Source: Bacilli bacterium | GTDB taxonomy: Bacteria > Bacillota_I > Bacilli_A > RF39 > UBA660 | Length of the DNA stretch: 34,560 bases | Assembly: GCA_900772095.1 (NCBI GenBank) | Contig: CAAGQJ010000032.1 | Coordinates: 1-34,560 of the forward strand | Direction: 5' to 3' | Part shown: positions 24,469 to 31,382 of the stretch, piece by piece | How positions within the stretch are numbered: position 1 is the first letter of the stretch | Layout: the number at the start of each line of letters is the position of its first letter | Made by a program: the position numbers and the translations under genes | The notes under the pieces: model-generated | Told to the model about the DNA's origin: nothing | The model's database searches: none | Seen by the model: only the letters and a program-made list of their open reading frames with translations

Positions 24469-24759
24469 TTATATTTTACTAATATAATCGTTATAACCAC
24501 CTATTACATTTATAACATTATATCCTAAATTAGATAACTTAGCACATACTTTATTACTTTGCATACCGAAACTGCAATAGATGTAGTATGTTTCATCTTT
24601 GTTTAAATAGTTGTTAGGACTTACTATTAAAAAGTTAGCAGGTATGTTTTTGCTACTAGGAATGTTTCCCATTTTGTATAAGTAATTATCTCTTATATCA
24701 ATGATATTTATTTTTCCTATTAGGCCTTTTAATTCATTAGTGCCTATACTTTTATACAT
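24469..24759 (-). CDS. single-domain rhodanese-like protein
   Basis: 96 residues. The rhodanese fold shows INIIDIRDNYLYKMGNIPSSKNIP (about 17-40), with the conserved Asp-Ile-Arg and G-x-I-P-x-(S/A)xNIP. The active-site loop YCSFGMQSNKVC contains the catalytic Cys (about residue 62) in CxxGxxS form. LSNLGYNVINVIGGY follows. Such proteins carry persulfide sulfur and may act as donors, for example in tRNA thiolation or sulfide detoxification; the partner is unknown here. I choose the ATG at 24759 because GGAGG lies at correct spacing. An upstream ATG at 24786 lacks one. Confidence 0.9.
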   Translation of the reverse strand: MYKSIGTNELKGLIGKINIIDIRDNYLYKMGNIPSSKNIPANFLIVSPNNYLNKDETYYIYCSFGMQSNKVCAKLSNLGYNVINVIGGYNDYISKI

Positions 24760-24788
24760 ATAAAACCTCCATAATATTATATGCATAA

Positions 24789-24825
24789 TAAAAAGAAAGT
24801 TAATTTTATTTTTCTAACTTCCTTT
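24789..24825 (-). terminator. hairpin terminator of the sigma factor gene
   Basis: The minus strand reads AAAGGAAGTTA, a 12-base loop, TAACTTTCTTT (11 pairs including one G-U; 24792-24802 with 24815-24825), then TTATTA. The stop codon lies in the loop. Confidence 0.5.
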
Positions 24826-25522
24826 CTTTAGTTTTGTTTTTTTGAGAAGTTTCATTACAAAAGCCTATTATGTCTTGTAATAAGAGTTGTTCTTTAATTA
24901 CTTTTCGTATTCTTCTTAGGTCTTTGGATACTTTTGAGGTGGAAATTTGAAATTTGTCTGCTAGTTCTTGATAAGTATGAACTTTGTCATCATAAAAGCC
25001 AAATCTTGTTGTTATTATTCTTTTGTCTTTTGGGGGAAGCTGTTCTACTATGTTTCTTACGACTCTGTAGGTATCACGTGTTTCATACTCAAATGCTATG
25101 TCGGTATCGTCATTTAGTTGGTCTTCTATTTTTAGTGTGCTTCCGTTTTTAGAATGAAATGTAGTATCATCAATGCTAGTAACGTTTTGATATTTTTTAA
25201 TTTTTTTTAAATATGTTAATATTTCATTATCAATGCATCTGCTTGCATAGGTTGTAATGTCAAATCCTTTGGAAACATCATATGTGTCAACTGCTTTTAG
25301 TAATCCAATTAATCCAATTGAAACTAAATCTTTTTTGTCACATAGAGTATTTTTAAATTTTGTAGATACTTCGTGTAAGACTAAACGAATATTATGAATT
25401 ATTAACTTTTCTCTTGCTTCTTTAGAACCATTATTTAGTTCTTCGATTAACTCATTAATCACTTTTTTTGGTAAGGGTTTTGGTACTTCGTTTATGTCTA
25501 TAAACCATTCTTTGTTATTCAT
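24806..25522 (-). CDS. sigma-70 family factor of the SigE/SigK sporulation type
   Basis: 238 residues. Region 2 has EAREKLIIHNIRLVLHEV, DLVSIGLIGLLKAVDTYD and TTYASRCIDNEILTYLKK, the last close to the SigE/SigK consensus. Region 4 has LPPKDKRIITTRFGF and a helix-turn-helix with TYQELADKFQISTSKVSKDLRRIRK. There is no hydrophobic pro-sequence, so it is not a pro-protein activated by proteolysis. Substitutions in region 2 relative to SigK (for example EV in place of HIV, STKF for KKFE) point to a different promoter preference. It lies between rpmF and a rhodanese gene, and GAAGGAGG precedes the ATG. I cannot decide between SigE function and a new paralog. Confidence 0.8.
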   Translation of the reverse strand: MNNKEWFIDINEVPKPLPKKVINELIEELNNGSKEAREKLIIHNIRLVLHEVSTKFKNTLCDKKDLVSIGLIGLLKAVDTYDVSKGFDITTYASRCIDNEILTYLKKIKKYQNVTSIDDTTFHSKNGSTLKIEDQLNDDTDIAFEYETRDTYRVVRNIVEQLPPKDKRIITTRFGFYDDKVHTYQELADKFQISTSKVSKDLRRIRKVIKEQLLLQDIIGFCNETSQKNKTKERKLEK

Positions 25523-25558
25523 TACTTACCTCCTTCTGACATATAAAGATTGTATTAC

Positions 25559-25588
25559 AAAAAAAGCAGTTTCATTTTTGAACTGCTT
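25559..25588 (-). terminator. rho-independent terminator of rpmF
   Basis: The minus strand reads AAGCAGTT, a 9-base loop, AACTGCTT (25564-25571 with 25581-25588), followed by six T. It lies four bases after the stop codon. Confidence 0.85.
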
Positions 25589-25591
25589 ATT

Positions 25592-25774
25592 TTATTCTTC
25601 ACTATTTTCTACTATTTTTTTACCTTTATATTCTCCGCATTCTTTACATACACGATGAGATTTTATAATAGCACCACAATTAGGACATTTTGTTGTAGCT
25701 TTTGCACTTAATGCTAAGTTAGCTCTATGTGTTCTTCCTCTTGTTTTTGAAACTTTTCTTGCTGGAACTGCCAT
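25592..25774 (-). CDS. rpmF: 50S ribosomal protein L32
   Basis: 60-residue zinc-ribbon ribosomal protein. The N terminus MAVPARKVSKTRGRTHRAN is the family signature. CPNC (30-33) and CKEC (43-46) bind zinc, so this is the zinc-containing (C+) form and not the zinc-free paralog. AGGAGTGAT precedes the ATG. A strong promoter (25827-25855) and a terminator make it a single-gene unit, unlike the rpmF-plsX pairing of many bacteria. Confidence 0.97.
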   Translation of the reverse strand: MAVPARKVSKTRGRTHRANLALSAKATTKCPNCGAIIKSHRVCKECGEYKGKKIVENSEE

Positions 25775-25826
25775 AATATCACTCCTTCTTTTACCATTAT
25801 TTGACTAAAATGTCATTGCTTTATAA

Positions 25827-25855
25827 ATTATACAATAAAACTAAGTAAAAAACAA
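25827..25855 (-). promoter_or_regulatory. sigma-A-type promoter of rpmF
   Basis: TTGTTT (25850-25855), 17 bases, TATAAT (25827-25832) on the minus strand, giving a leader of about 45 bases. Confidence 0.7.
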
Positions 25856-25905
25856 CTAATTTTTTTTATTTTTATCTACTTTTGTTAAAAAAATTGATAT
25901 TTTTG

Positions 25906-26412
25906 CTAGTTTTTGTTATATTCTTTGCATTTTTCTTCTAGTAATTGAAAATTACAGCATCTATCTCTTACATTTTTAGGAAGTTTATTATTCTTATATA
26001 GATTATATAAAAGTTTTGATTTTAAAGTAATTTCTTTTTTATTAGAAGTTAGCCAACGTAACTGATTACGTAATAATTCTATTCTGAGCATTTCATGTTT
26101 ATCCTTTGATTTTTTATTTAAATCAAATTCAGTATAGTTTTTCGAATAAACAGGAATCATATTATTAAAATTAACTACTCCATATTTACCATTATCAATT
26201 TTTAACAAGTCTATAGTATTCTTCAATAATTTATGTTTTGCCTTTGGACTTGATAGAGGTGCAAAGTATTCATTTTCTCCTATCATAAATAAGACACCAA
26301 TAAATGGTCTTAACTCTTTTATACCTGCATTATAAGAGACTTTGTTGTCGAAAAGTCGTAGGTAATCACAATATTTTGAATTTACCTTTACAATCTTTAA
26401 GCTATTAAGCAT
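25906..26412 (-). CDS. toxN: type III toxin-antitoxin endoribonuclease toxin, ToxN/AbiQ family
   Basis: 168-residue RNase toxin. The N terminus LKIVKVNSKYCDYLRLFDNKV and FIGVLFMIGENEYFAPLSSPKAKHK (about 37-61) match the ToxN/AbiQ fold. The APLxSPKxxH block contains the Ser and Lys of the active site. YGVVNFNNMIPV follows, then the basic helix region RIELLRNQLRWLTSN and the family C terminus CNFQLLEEKCKEY. GGGGGTG precedes the ATG. Upstream lie a terminator and three 37-nt repeats, the antitoxin RNA. Toxins of this family cut mRNA at A-rich sites and mediate phage defence or plasmid maintenance. The locus is inserted between recO and rpmF. The active site looks complete. Confidence 0.9.
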   Translation of the reverse strand: MLNSLKIVKVNSKYCDYLRLFDNKVSYNAGIKELRPFIGVLFMIGENEYFAPLSSPKAKHKLLKNTIDLLKIDNGKYGVVNFNNMIPVYSKNYTEFDLNKKSKDKHEMLRIELLRNQLRWLTSNKKEITLKSKLLYNLYKNNKLPKNVRDRCCNFQLLEEKCKEYNKN

Positions 26413-26429
26413 TATATCACCCCCAACAA

Positions 26430-26463
26430 TTAAAAGAAAAAGATTAGAGTTTGCTCTCTAATC
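26430..26463 (-). terminator. terminator between antitoxin repeats and toxN
   Basis: The minus strand reads GATTAGAG, loop AGCAAA, CTCTAATC (26442-26449 with 26456-26463), then T5-C-T4. In type III loci this partial terminator gives excess antitoxin RNA over toxin mRNA. Confidence 0.9.
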
Positions 26464-26466
26464 AAC

Positions 26467-26577
26467 TTTTTTAGCTGCCATTTATAGAGCTGGCTTCACT
26501 CACTTTTTTAGCTGCCATTTATAGAGCTGGCTTCACTCGCTTTTTTAGCTGCCATTTATAGAGCTGGCTTCACTCGC
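26467..26577 (-). repeat. three perfect-length 37-bp direct repeats
   Basis: Units at 26467-26503, 26504-26540 and 26541-26577, starting on the plus strand with TTTTTTAGCTGCCATTTATA. A further partial TTTTTTA follows at 26578-26584. The units are identical except one base: the toxin-proximal unit has CAC where the others have CGC at the end. There are no spacers, so this is not CRISPR. Confidence 0.97.
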
Positions 26578-26583
26578 TTTTTT

Positions 26584-26599
26584 ATGCTACTAGTAGCAT
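26584..26599. repeat. 16-bp perfect palindrome upstream of the antitoxin repeats
   Basis: ATGCTACTAGTAGCAT is its own reverse complement. It lies directly 5' of the first repeat on the minus strand. It could be a 5' cap hairpin of the antitoxin RNA or an operator. Confidence 0.85.
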
Positions 26600-26645
26600 T
26601 AATATTATATGCAAATATGCACTACATAATTACTTATGTGCTATT

Positions 26646-26674
26646 ATGATACCATACTTTTTAAAAAAAGTCTA
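26646..26674 (-). promoter_or_regulatory. candidate promoter of the toxin-antitoxin locus
   Basis: TAGACT (26669-26674), 17 bases, TATCAT (26646-26651) on the minus strand. A second TATAAT at 26604-26609 lacks a good -35 but would start the RNA just before the repeats. Either could be the main promoter. Confidence 0.5.
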
Positions 26675-26689
26675 TAATTTATTTAACTT

Positions 26690-27427
26690 TTATTTACTTT
26701 CTTTAATTTGCTTTAAAAAGTCTTTTGATTTTAAATATAGACCTGTATATTTATCATAGTAACCTTCTAGAAATTTATTTATTTCTATTTTGTTTTTATC
26801 TAAGATATTTAATTCTTTTATTTTTTTTATATTTACATAGTTAAACATTCTTAATAGTTTGATGGTTTTTTCATCTACTATATATTCATTTGTATAGCAG
26901 TTTTTACATATATATCCTCCGTGATCACTATTAATTGTTACTACATCTTTATCGTTACCACATATTGCACATCTATCTAAAACTGGCATTACTCCTAAAA
27001 AGTTTAGGCATTTTAATTCTACAATATTTGTAATAATCATTGGGTCAAAACCATCATTTATTTTTATTAGAGCGTCTTCTAGAATGGTAAATATTTCTTT
27101 TTCTTCTGATTCTTTGTATACTTGTTGAGCTAAGTTTAGTAAATAACAAGCATATCCTATTTTTATTAAATCTTTTTTGATATTTATAAATTCATTTATA
27201 ACATCTACTTCTTTTAAAATAGATAGTCCTTCTTCTTTATAATATATATTAAAGTAACCATAAGTAAGTTTTGATGATACTGCTAGAAGTGGACTTTTAA
27301 GTTTTCTTGCGCCTTTTGCTAATACACCAATCTTACCATATTCTAAGGTTAATATATTAAGTATTTTACTAGATTCAGAATAGTTAGTATCACTAATAAC
27401 TATTCCTTTTATCTTTATTAACTTCAT
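26690..27427 (-). CDS. recO: DNA repair protein RecO
   Basis: Recombination mediator that works with RecR and RecF to load RecA on gapped DNA; 245 residues, family length. The OB-fold N terminus is KIKGIVISDTNYSESSKILNILTLEYGKIGVLAKGARKLKSPL. The zinc-binding site is CAICG (about 146-150) with CKNCY (about 168-172). The helical C-terminal domain ends in basic residues. The start at 27427 lies inside the last codons of the upstream yqzL gene in another frame, an overlap of 35 bases. It is the last gene of the yqfC-to-recO string; the type III toxin-antitoxin locus follows it. Confidence 0.95.
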   Translation of the reverse strand: MKLIKIKGIVISDTNYSESSKILNILTLEYGKIGVLAKGARKLKSPLLAVSSKLTYGYFNIYYKEEGLSILKEVDVINEFINIKKDLIKIGYACYLLNLAQQVYKESEEKEIFTILEDALIKINDGFDPMIITNIVELKCLNFLGVMPVLDRCAICGNDKDVVTINSDHGGYICKNCYTNEYIVDEKTIKLLRMFNYVNIKKIKELNILDKNKIEINKFLEGYYDKYTGLYLKSKDFLKQIKESK

Positions 27428-27509
27428 CTTCTTGTTCCAACTTTCTTAATAAAATATAATATCTTAAATCCCCTGTAGTTTTAAATAATTCCCATAAATT
27501 TTTTTCCAT
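27393..27509 (-). CDS. yqzL: YqzL-family small protein, 38 residues
   Basis: Short gene between era and recO. The minus strand encodes MEKNLWELFKTTGDLRYYIL, followed by LRKLEQEDEV and a basic tail ending NSY before a TAG. The W-x-L-F-x-x-T-G-x-(I/L)-x-x-Y-(I/L)-L-x-(K/R)-x-L-E pattern is that of B. subtilis YqzL, which occupies the same place in many Firmicutes. AGGTGATTATA before the ATG is a good ribosome binding site. Its 3' end overlaps recO by 35 bases. The function is not known; it is easily missed in annotation because of its size. Confidence 0.85.
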   Translation of the reverse strand: MEKNLWELFKTTGDLRYYILLRKLEQEDEVNKDKRNSY

Positions 27510-27540
27510 TATAATCACCTATTATTATAATGGTAAGTTT

Positions 27541-28425
27541 TTAGTTTTCTAATTCATTTATTCCTAAATCATTAAAAATATTTTCTTTATTGCGCCAATC
27601 TTTAATAGTTTTGACATATAGTTCTAAATATACTGTTTTTCCTAAGTATTTTTCAATGTCTATTCTAGCAAGTCTTCCTATTTCTTTTAACATAGAACCG
27701 TTTTTACCTATTATTATTGCTTTTAAGTTATCTCTATCTACTACTATTAAGCCATTAATTAGAACTTTATCTTTTTTGAATTCGATGTTTTCAATAACAA
27801 CTGTAACGGAATGTGGTACTTCTTCATGTGTTAAAATTAGTATTTTTTCTCTTATGATTTCACTAATCATAAATTTTTCTGTTACATTTGTTACTATTTC
27901 ATCATCAAAGTATTTAATATTATCTGGTAAATGTTTTTTTATTACTTTAATTAGTTCTTCTATGTTATTACCATTTAGTGATGAAATTGGTACTATATCT
28001 AGAAAATCATATAAGTCTTTTAATTCTGTTATTTTTTCTATTAGAGTTTCTTTACTAATTTTATCTACTTTGTTTAATACTAGAATAACTTTTTTATTTT
28101 CTTCTTTTAATCTGTTTAGGATTTTTAAGTCATTTTTACCAAAGAAACTTGAAATATCTACTAGAAATAGCACTAAATCATTTTCAAATGAAGAATAGGC
28201 TTTTTTGTTTAAGTTGTCTCCTAGGCGATTAATTGATTTGCTTATACCTGGTGTATCTATGAAAACAATTTGGGTGTCTTTTTCATTATATATGCCATAT
28301 ATAATGTTTCTTGTGGTGCCTACTTTATCGGAAGTAATTGATATTTTTTTATTTAATATTTTATTTAATAAAGTAGATTTACCTACGTTAGGACGTCCTA
28401 CAATGCTTACAAAACCGCTTTTCAT
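27541..28425 (-). CDS. era: GTPase Era
   Basis: Ribosome-assembly GTPase that binds 16S rRNA; 294 residues. GTPase motifs in order: G1 GRPNVGKST (about 9-17), G2 TTRN, G3 DTPG, G4 NKVD (about 119-122). The C-terminal KH domain has the RNA-binding loop VDRDNLKAIIIGKNGSMLKEIG and ends VYLELYVKTIKDWRNKENIFNDLG. The ATG at 28425 overlaps the cdd TGA (ATGA) and has AAGGAG upstream, so it replaces a longer in-frame start at 28458. Part of the yqfC-to-recO string. Confidence 0.97.
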   Translation of the reverse strand: MKSGFVSIVGRPNVGKSTLLNKILNKKISITSDKVGTTRNIIYGIYNEKDTQIVFIDTPGISKSINRLGDNLNKKAYSSFENDLVLFLVDISSFFGKNDLKILNRLKEENKKVILVLNKVDKISKETLIEKITELKDLYDFLDIVPISSLNGNNIEELIKVIKKHLPDNIKYFDDEIVTNVTEKFMISEIIREKILILTHEEVPHSVTVVIENIEFKKDKVLINGLIVVDRDNLKAIIIGKNGSMLKEIGRLARIDIEKYLGKTVYLELYVKTIKDWRNKENIFNDLGINELEN

Positions 28426-28805
28426 TTTAAATTCTCCTTGCTGAATGGATATGGACATAATTCTTCTAGTGAGACTTCTTTTTTATCGCCTTTATAATTA
28501 TAAACATATATTTTTATATTAGGGCATAAATCTATAATTGTTTGTCTACAGATAAAGCATGGGTAAACAAAATCATTTGTTTTATTCATGATATGTAGTT
28601 CTTTAAAATCACCTTTTTTATATCCTTTAGTAATAGCACTGTAGATTGCGTTTCTTTCTGCACATATTCCAGCATTTGGTGAACTGGTTTCAATGTTAAC
28701 TCCATGAAAAGTATTGTCATCATTAGTAATTAAAATACATGAAACTGGAAAATTATAGTATGGTGAATAACTATTATTCAACAATTTTTGTAATTTTTCT
28801 ATCAT
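28422..28805 (-). CDS. cdd: cytidine deaminase
   Basis: Deaminates cytidine and deoxycytidine to uridine in pyrimidine salvage. The 127-residue protein has the zinc site in two parts: NAGICAERNAI (CAE at about 47-49 with the proton-shuttle Glu) and YPCFICRQ (PCxxC, about 81-85). GVNIETSSPN precedes. This is the homotetrameric T-CDA type of Firmicutes. Its stop overlaps the era start as ATGA, and it follows dgkA by two bases. The order dgkA-cdd-era is the same as in B. subtilis. Confidence 0.95.
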   Translation of the reverse strand: MIEKLQKLLNNSYSPYYNFPVSCILITNDDNTFHGVNIETSSPNAGICAERNAIYSAITKGYKKGDFKELHIMNKTNDFVYPCFICRQTIIDLCPNIKIYVYNYKGDKKEVSLEELCPYPFSKENLK

Positions 28806-28806
28806 A

Positions 28807-29208
28807 TTAACCTCTTATTAATTCGATTAGTTTAGGTAGATAAATCATTATACCAATAATTAGTGCCATTATAGATGCAAATCCTACTGCTCCTGATGCT
28901 GTATCTTTAGCGGATTTTGTATATTCGTTGTGTTTATCTATAGCATTAACTGTGCTTTCAATAGCGGTATTAACCATTTCTAAAGAGATAATAATTAATA
29001 TAAGAAGTATAACTACTAATCTTTCTACATAACTAATATTTAAAACTAAACCAAGTGCTAGCGCAATTATTCCTAATATAAGCATAACTATAATATTTTG
29101 TTCATGGTAAAATGCATATCTTAAACCTTCGTAACAATATTTAAATGATAATAAAAATCTTTTTAAACTTTTTTTATTTTTTTTGTAAATTTGGGAATCT
29201 TTTTCCAT
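28807..29208 (-). CDS. dgkA: undecaprenol/diacylglycerol kinase DgkA
   Basis: 133-residue integral membrane kinase with three helices after a basic N terminus. The family signature EMVNTAIESTVNAID (about 77-91) and AKDTASGAVGFAS (about 100-112) hold the catalytic Glu and the Mg-binding residues. In Gram-positives this enzyme phosphorylates undecaprenol for cell-wall carrier recycling and not diacylglycerol. The start overlaps the end of ybeY by 35 bases in another frame, with GGAG somewhat far upstream. Confidence 0.94.
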   Translation of the reverse strand: MEKDSQIYKKNKKSLKRFLLSFKYCYEGLRYAFYHEQNIIVMLILGIIALALGLVLNISYVERLVVILLILIIISLEMVNTAIESTVNAIDKHNEYTKSAKDTASGAVGFASIMALIIGIMIYLPKLIELIRG

Positions 29209-29647
29209 CTAATATCATCTCCTGTTTTTCAAACATTATTTTTTCATCTTCTTTATTCATGTGGTCATATCCTAGTAAGTGTAGTAGACCGTGTACTGCT
29301 AAAAAGCATATTTCTCTATCTAATGAGTGTTGGTACTGTATTGATTGTTCTTTTGCTTTATCTATTGATATGTAAATGTCTCCAAGCATTCTTATGTCAG
29401 AGAAGTTTTCTTTTTTTTCATCTTCTAAGGCAAAACTTATGACATCTGTTGGTCTATCTATATTGCGATATTCTTTATTTAACATATGTATATAATTATT
29501 ATCTACTATGATGACGTTAAAGTTAACATCTTTTAATTTTTCTTCTTTTACTGCGTATTTTAATACTTTTTTGATTTGTTTTTCATATTTTTTTAAATCT
29601 TCATCTGTTTCATTATAAATACTGAATTTTATGGAATTAAGAACCAT
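29174..29647 (-). CDS. ybeY: endoribonuclease YbeY
   Basis: 157-residue zinc-dependent RNase in 16S rRNA 3'-end maturation and ribosome quality control. The zinc-binding HGLLHLLGYDH motif lies at about 124-134, preceded by RPTDVISFALED and LGDIYIS. AGGAGG precedes the ATG at 29647. It overlaps the VanZ-like gene upstream by 19 bases and dgkA downstream by 35. It is usually next to phoH, which is missing here; a VanZ-like gene occupies the slot. Confidence 0.96.
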   Translation of the reverse strand: MVLNSIKFSIYNETDEDLKKYEKQIKKVLKYAVKEEKLKDVNFNVIIVDNNYIHMLNKEYRNIDRPTDVISFALEDEKKENFSDIRMLGDIYISIDKAKEQSIQYQHSLDREICFLAVHGLLHLLGYDHMNKEDEKIMFEKQEMILDGKRFPNLQKK

Positions 29648-30231
29648 ATTAAACCTCCTACTAAAATGATAGTTATTATATCTCTTACTGTATTCTTTTT
29701 AAAGAAACTTGGTAACTTGTTTTCAAATTTTATAAATATTTTGTATATTATGAAGCCTATTAGACCTCCGATAACATTTAATATAATATCATCTACATCA
29801 AATACTCTGCCTATTAGTAATTGAATTACTTCAATAGATAAAGATGCAATAAATGATAGGATTATTATTATATAACTTTTATTGGTTTTTATATAGTAAC
29901 TACTGTAAATACCAAATGGTATAAATAGGAGTAAATTTCCTAAAATGTTTTTGTAGAATAATGGACTACCAAAAGCATATCTTGTTATTTCTTTAAATGG
30001 TATAAAATTAGCAGTAGACCAACTTACATCTTGATATGTTACAGCGTGGAATAAACATAATATGTATATGATAAATGATAATTCCCATAGTTCTTTATAT
30101 AATACTAGTTTTTCTTTATTTATTATTAGGTAGCTTATTCTTAAACTGGATGCTATTATTATAGCAATAATTACCATAGGATAAGAATAGCTTAATATAT
30201 GTAAGGCTTCTTCTTTTAAATCTATAATCAT
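29629..30231 (-). CDS. VanZ-like membrane protein
   Basis: 200 residues with five or six membrane helices. The VanZ-like signature appears as NFIPFKEITRY (about 78-88), NILGNLLLFIPFGIYS (about 96-111), SLSIEVIQLLIGRVFDVDDIILNVIGGLIGF (about 131-161 in pieces). VanZ raises teicoplanin resistance in enterococci; most chromosomal homologs have no known role. It lies between yqfD and ybeY, where B. subtilis has phoH. It overlaps ybeY by 19 bases, so it belongs to the operon. Confidence 0.9.
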   Translation of the reverse strand: MIIDLKEEALHILSYSYPMVIIAIIIASSLRISYLIINKEKLVLYKELWELSFIIYILCLFHAVTYQDVSWSTANFIPFKEITRYAFGSPLFYKNILGNLLLFIPFGIYSSYYIKTNKSYIIIILSFIASLSIEVIQLLIGRVFDVDDIILNVIGGLIGFIIYKIFIKFENKLPSFFKKNTVRDIITIILVGGLIWFLIP

Positions 30232-30232
30232 A

Positions 30233-31378
30233 TTATTCCTCTTCTTGTGGTATTTCTTGTATTTCCTTTTCTAAAGCAATATCTTGGTAAACTTTAAAAA
30301 ATACCTCTATGTATATTCTACCATTTTCCTTGTAATTTTTCAAAGTTTTTTGTGAAATTATATACTCTTCTTCTTTAAGTTTTTTATTAATTTCTTCTCT
30401 AGCGTTTTGTTCTAATACTTTTATTAATTCTTTTTCATTATATTTTTTTTCTGTTTCTTCATAAATATAACTTCTAGTTAAGTAAATGCTTAGTATTTTA
30501 CTGCTGAAGAGTTTTTTTGAGGTTTCTTTTTTTATTTTTTTCTTAATTTTAAATAATGTTATGTCTTTATTAAATAATTTTATACTTAAGGTTTTATATC
30601 CCATATCAGTTTTTTTCTGTTCTTTGGCAATTAAACTTTTGTTTAAACTTACTTTATACCAAACTTCTGCATATACTTTACCCTTGGCATTTGTTTTTCC
30701 TATAACCTTACCGTTTCTAAAGATGTTACCACTTATTATTACATCTCCTTTTTTTACATAATCATCTTTTACTTTTAGAATTTCACCACTTATAGAATAT
30801 ATATCTTTTATATAACCATTTTTACTTGCTACTATATCATGTAGTTCTTCTTTAGTTTCTGGTGTATCTTTTATTCTTTCTATTACTTCAATATTTAAGT
30901 GGGTTCCATCATAATAAATTGATAACCATTCTATTTTATCAATGTTTTCTTGTTTTATTTTTTTAGTCATATAGTCTAAATCTTTAAAAGATTTCTTTCT
31001 ACTATAAATAGTTAAGTCGTTTTTATCTAATTCTTTTTTTATTAAATCAAACATTTCTTTACTTTCAGTATTTATATTTATAAAGTATACATACTTAGTT
31101 AAAGAAATAAGTAATAATAGTCCTAAAACAAAAAATATTAAAAATACTAAATACTTTTTTATTAATAGTTTTATTTTTTTAATACCTTTTATATCTATAA
31201 TATTGACTTCATAAATTGTTTTTATTTTATTTATTTTTATATAATCATTATAAGATACTTTAAAAGTTATTTTATTTTTATAATAAGTAATATCAAGTAA
31301 ATTTATATTTAGTTTAAATATCTTTGATAGTAACTTTTTTGGATTTTTACCTTTTATTTCTACTAAATAATAGTTCAT
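30233..31378 (-). CDS. yqfD: sporulation protein YqfD
   Basis: 381 residues. The cytoplasmic N-terminal domain is followed by a single membrane helix (about 73-96, FLIFFVLGLLLLISLTKYVYF) and a long extracytoplasmic domain with IEWLSIYYDGTHLNIEVIER, ASKNGYIKDI and GEILKVKDDYVKKGDVIISG. The last is the biotinyl-lipoyl-like segment typical of SpoIV-YqfD. Mother-cell expressed, sigma-E regulated sporulation protein in B. subtilis. GGTGAT precedes the ATG at 31378. It follows yqfC by four bases, the usual pairing. The C terminus is lysine/glutamate-rich with an acidic tail. Confidence 0.92.
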   Translation of the reverse strand: MNYYLVEIKGKNPKKLLSKIFKLNINLLDITYYKNKITFKVSYNDYIKINKIKTIYEVNIIDIKGIKKIKLLIKKYLVFLIFFVLGLLLLISLTKYVYFININTESKEMFDLIKKELDKNDLTIYSRKKSFKDLDYMTKKIKQENIDKIEWLSIYYDGTHLNIEVIERIKDTPETKEELHDIVASKNGYIKDIYSISGEILKVKDDYVKKGDVIISGNIFRNGKVIGKTNAKGKVYAEVWYKVSLNKSLIAKEQKKTDMGYKTLSIKLFNKDITLFKIKKKIKKETSKKLFSSKILSIYLTRSYIYEETEKKYNEKELIKVLEQNAREEINKKLKEEEYIISQKTLKNYKENGRIYIEVFFKVYQDIALEKEIQEIPQEEE

Positions 31379-31382
31379 ATTA

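Larger units (their letters stand above)
26464..26599 (-). ncRNA. ToxI-type antitoxin RNA precursor (three 37-nt repeats)
   Basis: The minus-strand transcript contains three tandem 37-nt units with an AAAAAA junction between them, followed by the terminator and toxN. Each unit can form an H-type pseudoknot. GCCA pairs with UGGC, while the AGCU/GCUC in its loop can pair with the AGCU just 3' of the stem. The poly-A junctions are likely cut by the toxin itself, as ToxN processes its own repeats at A-rich sites. The 5' flank starts with a 16-bp palindrome. Repeat number (three) is like AbiQ (about three) and fewer than ToxI of Pectobacterium (5.5). Confidence 0.9.

Noticed and set aside
26467..26577. 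Three short direct repeats considered as a CRISPR array
   Set aside because: The 37-bp units are contiguous with no spacers, no cas genes are near, and the adjacent gene is a ToxN-type toxin; this is an antitoxin RNA array.
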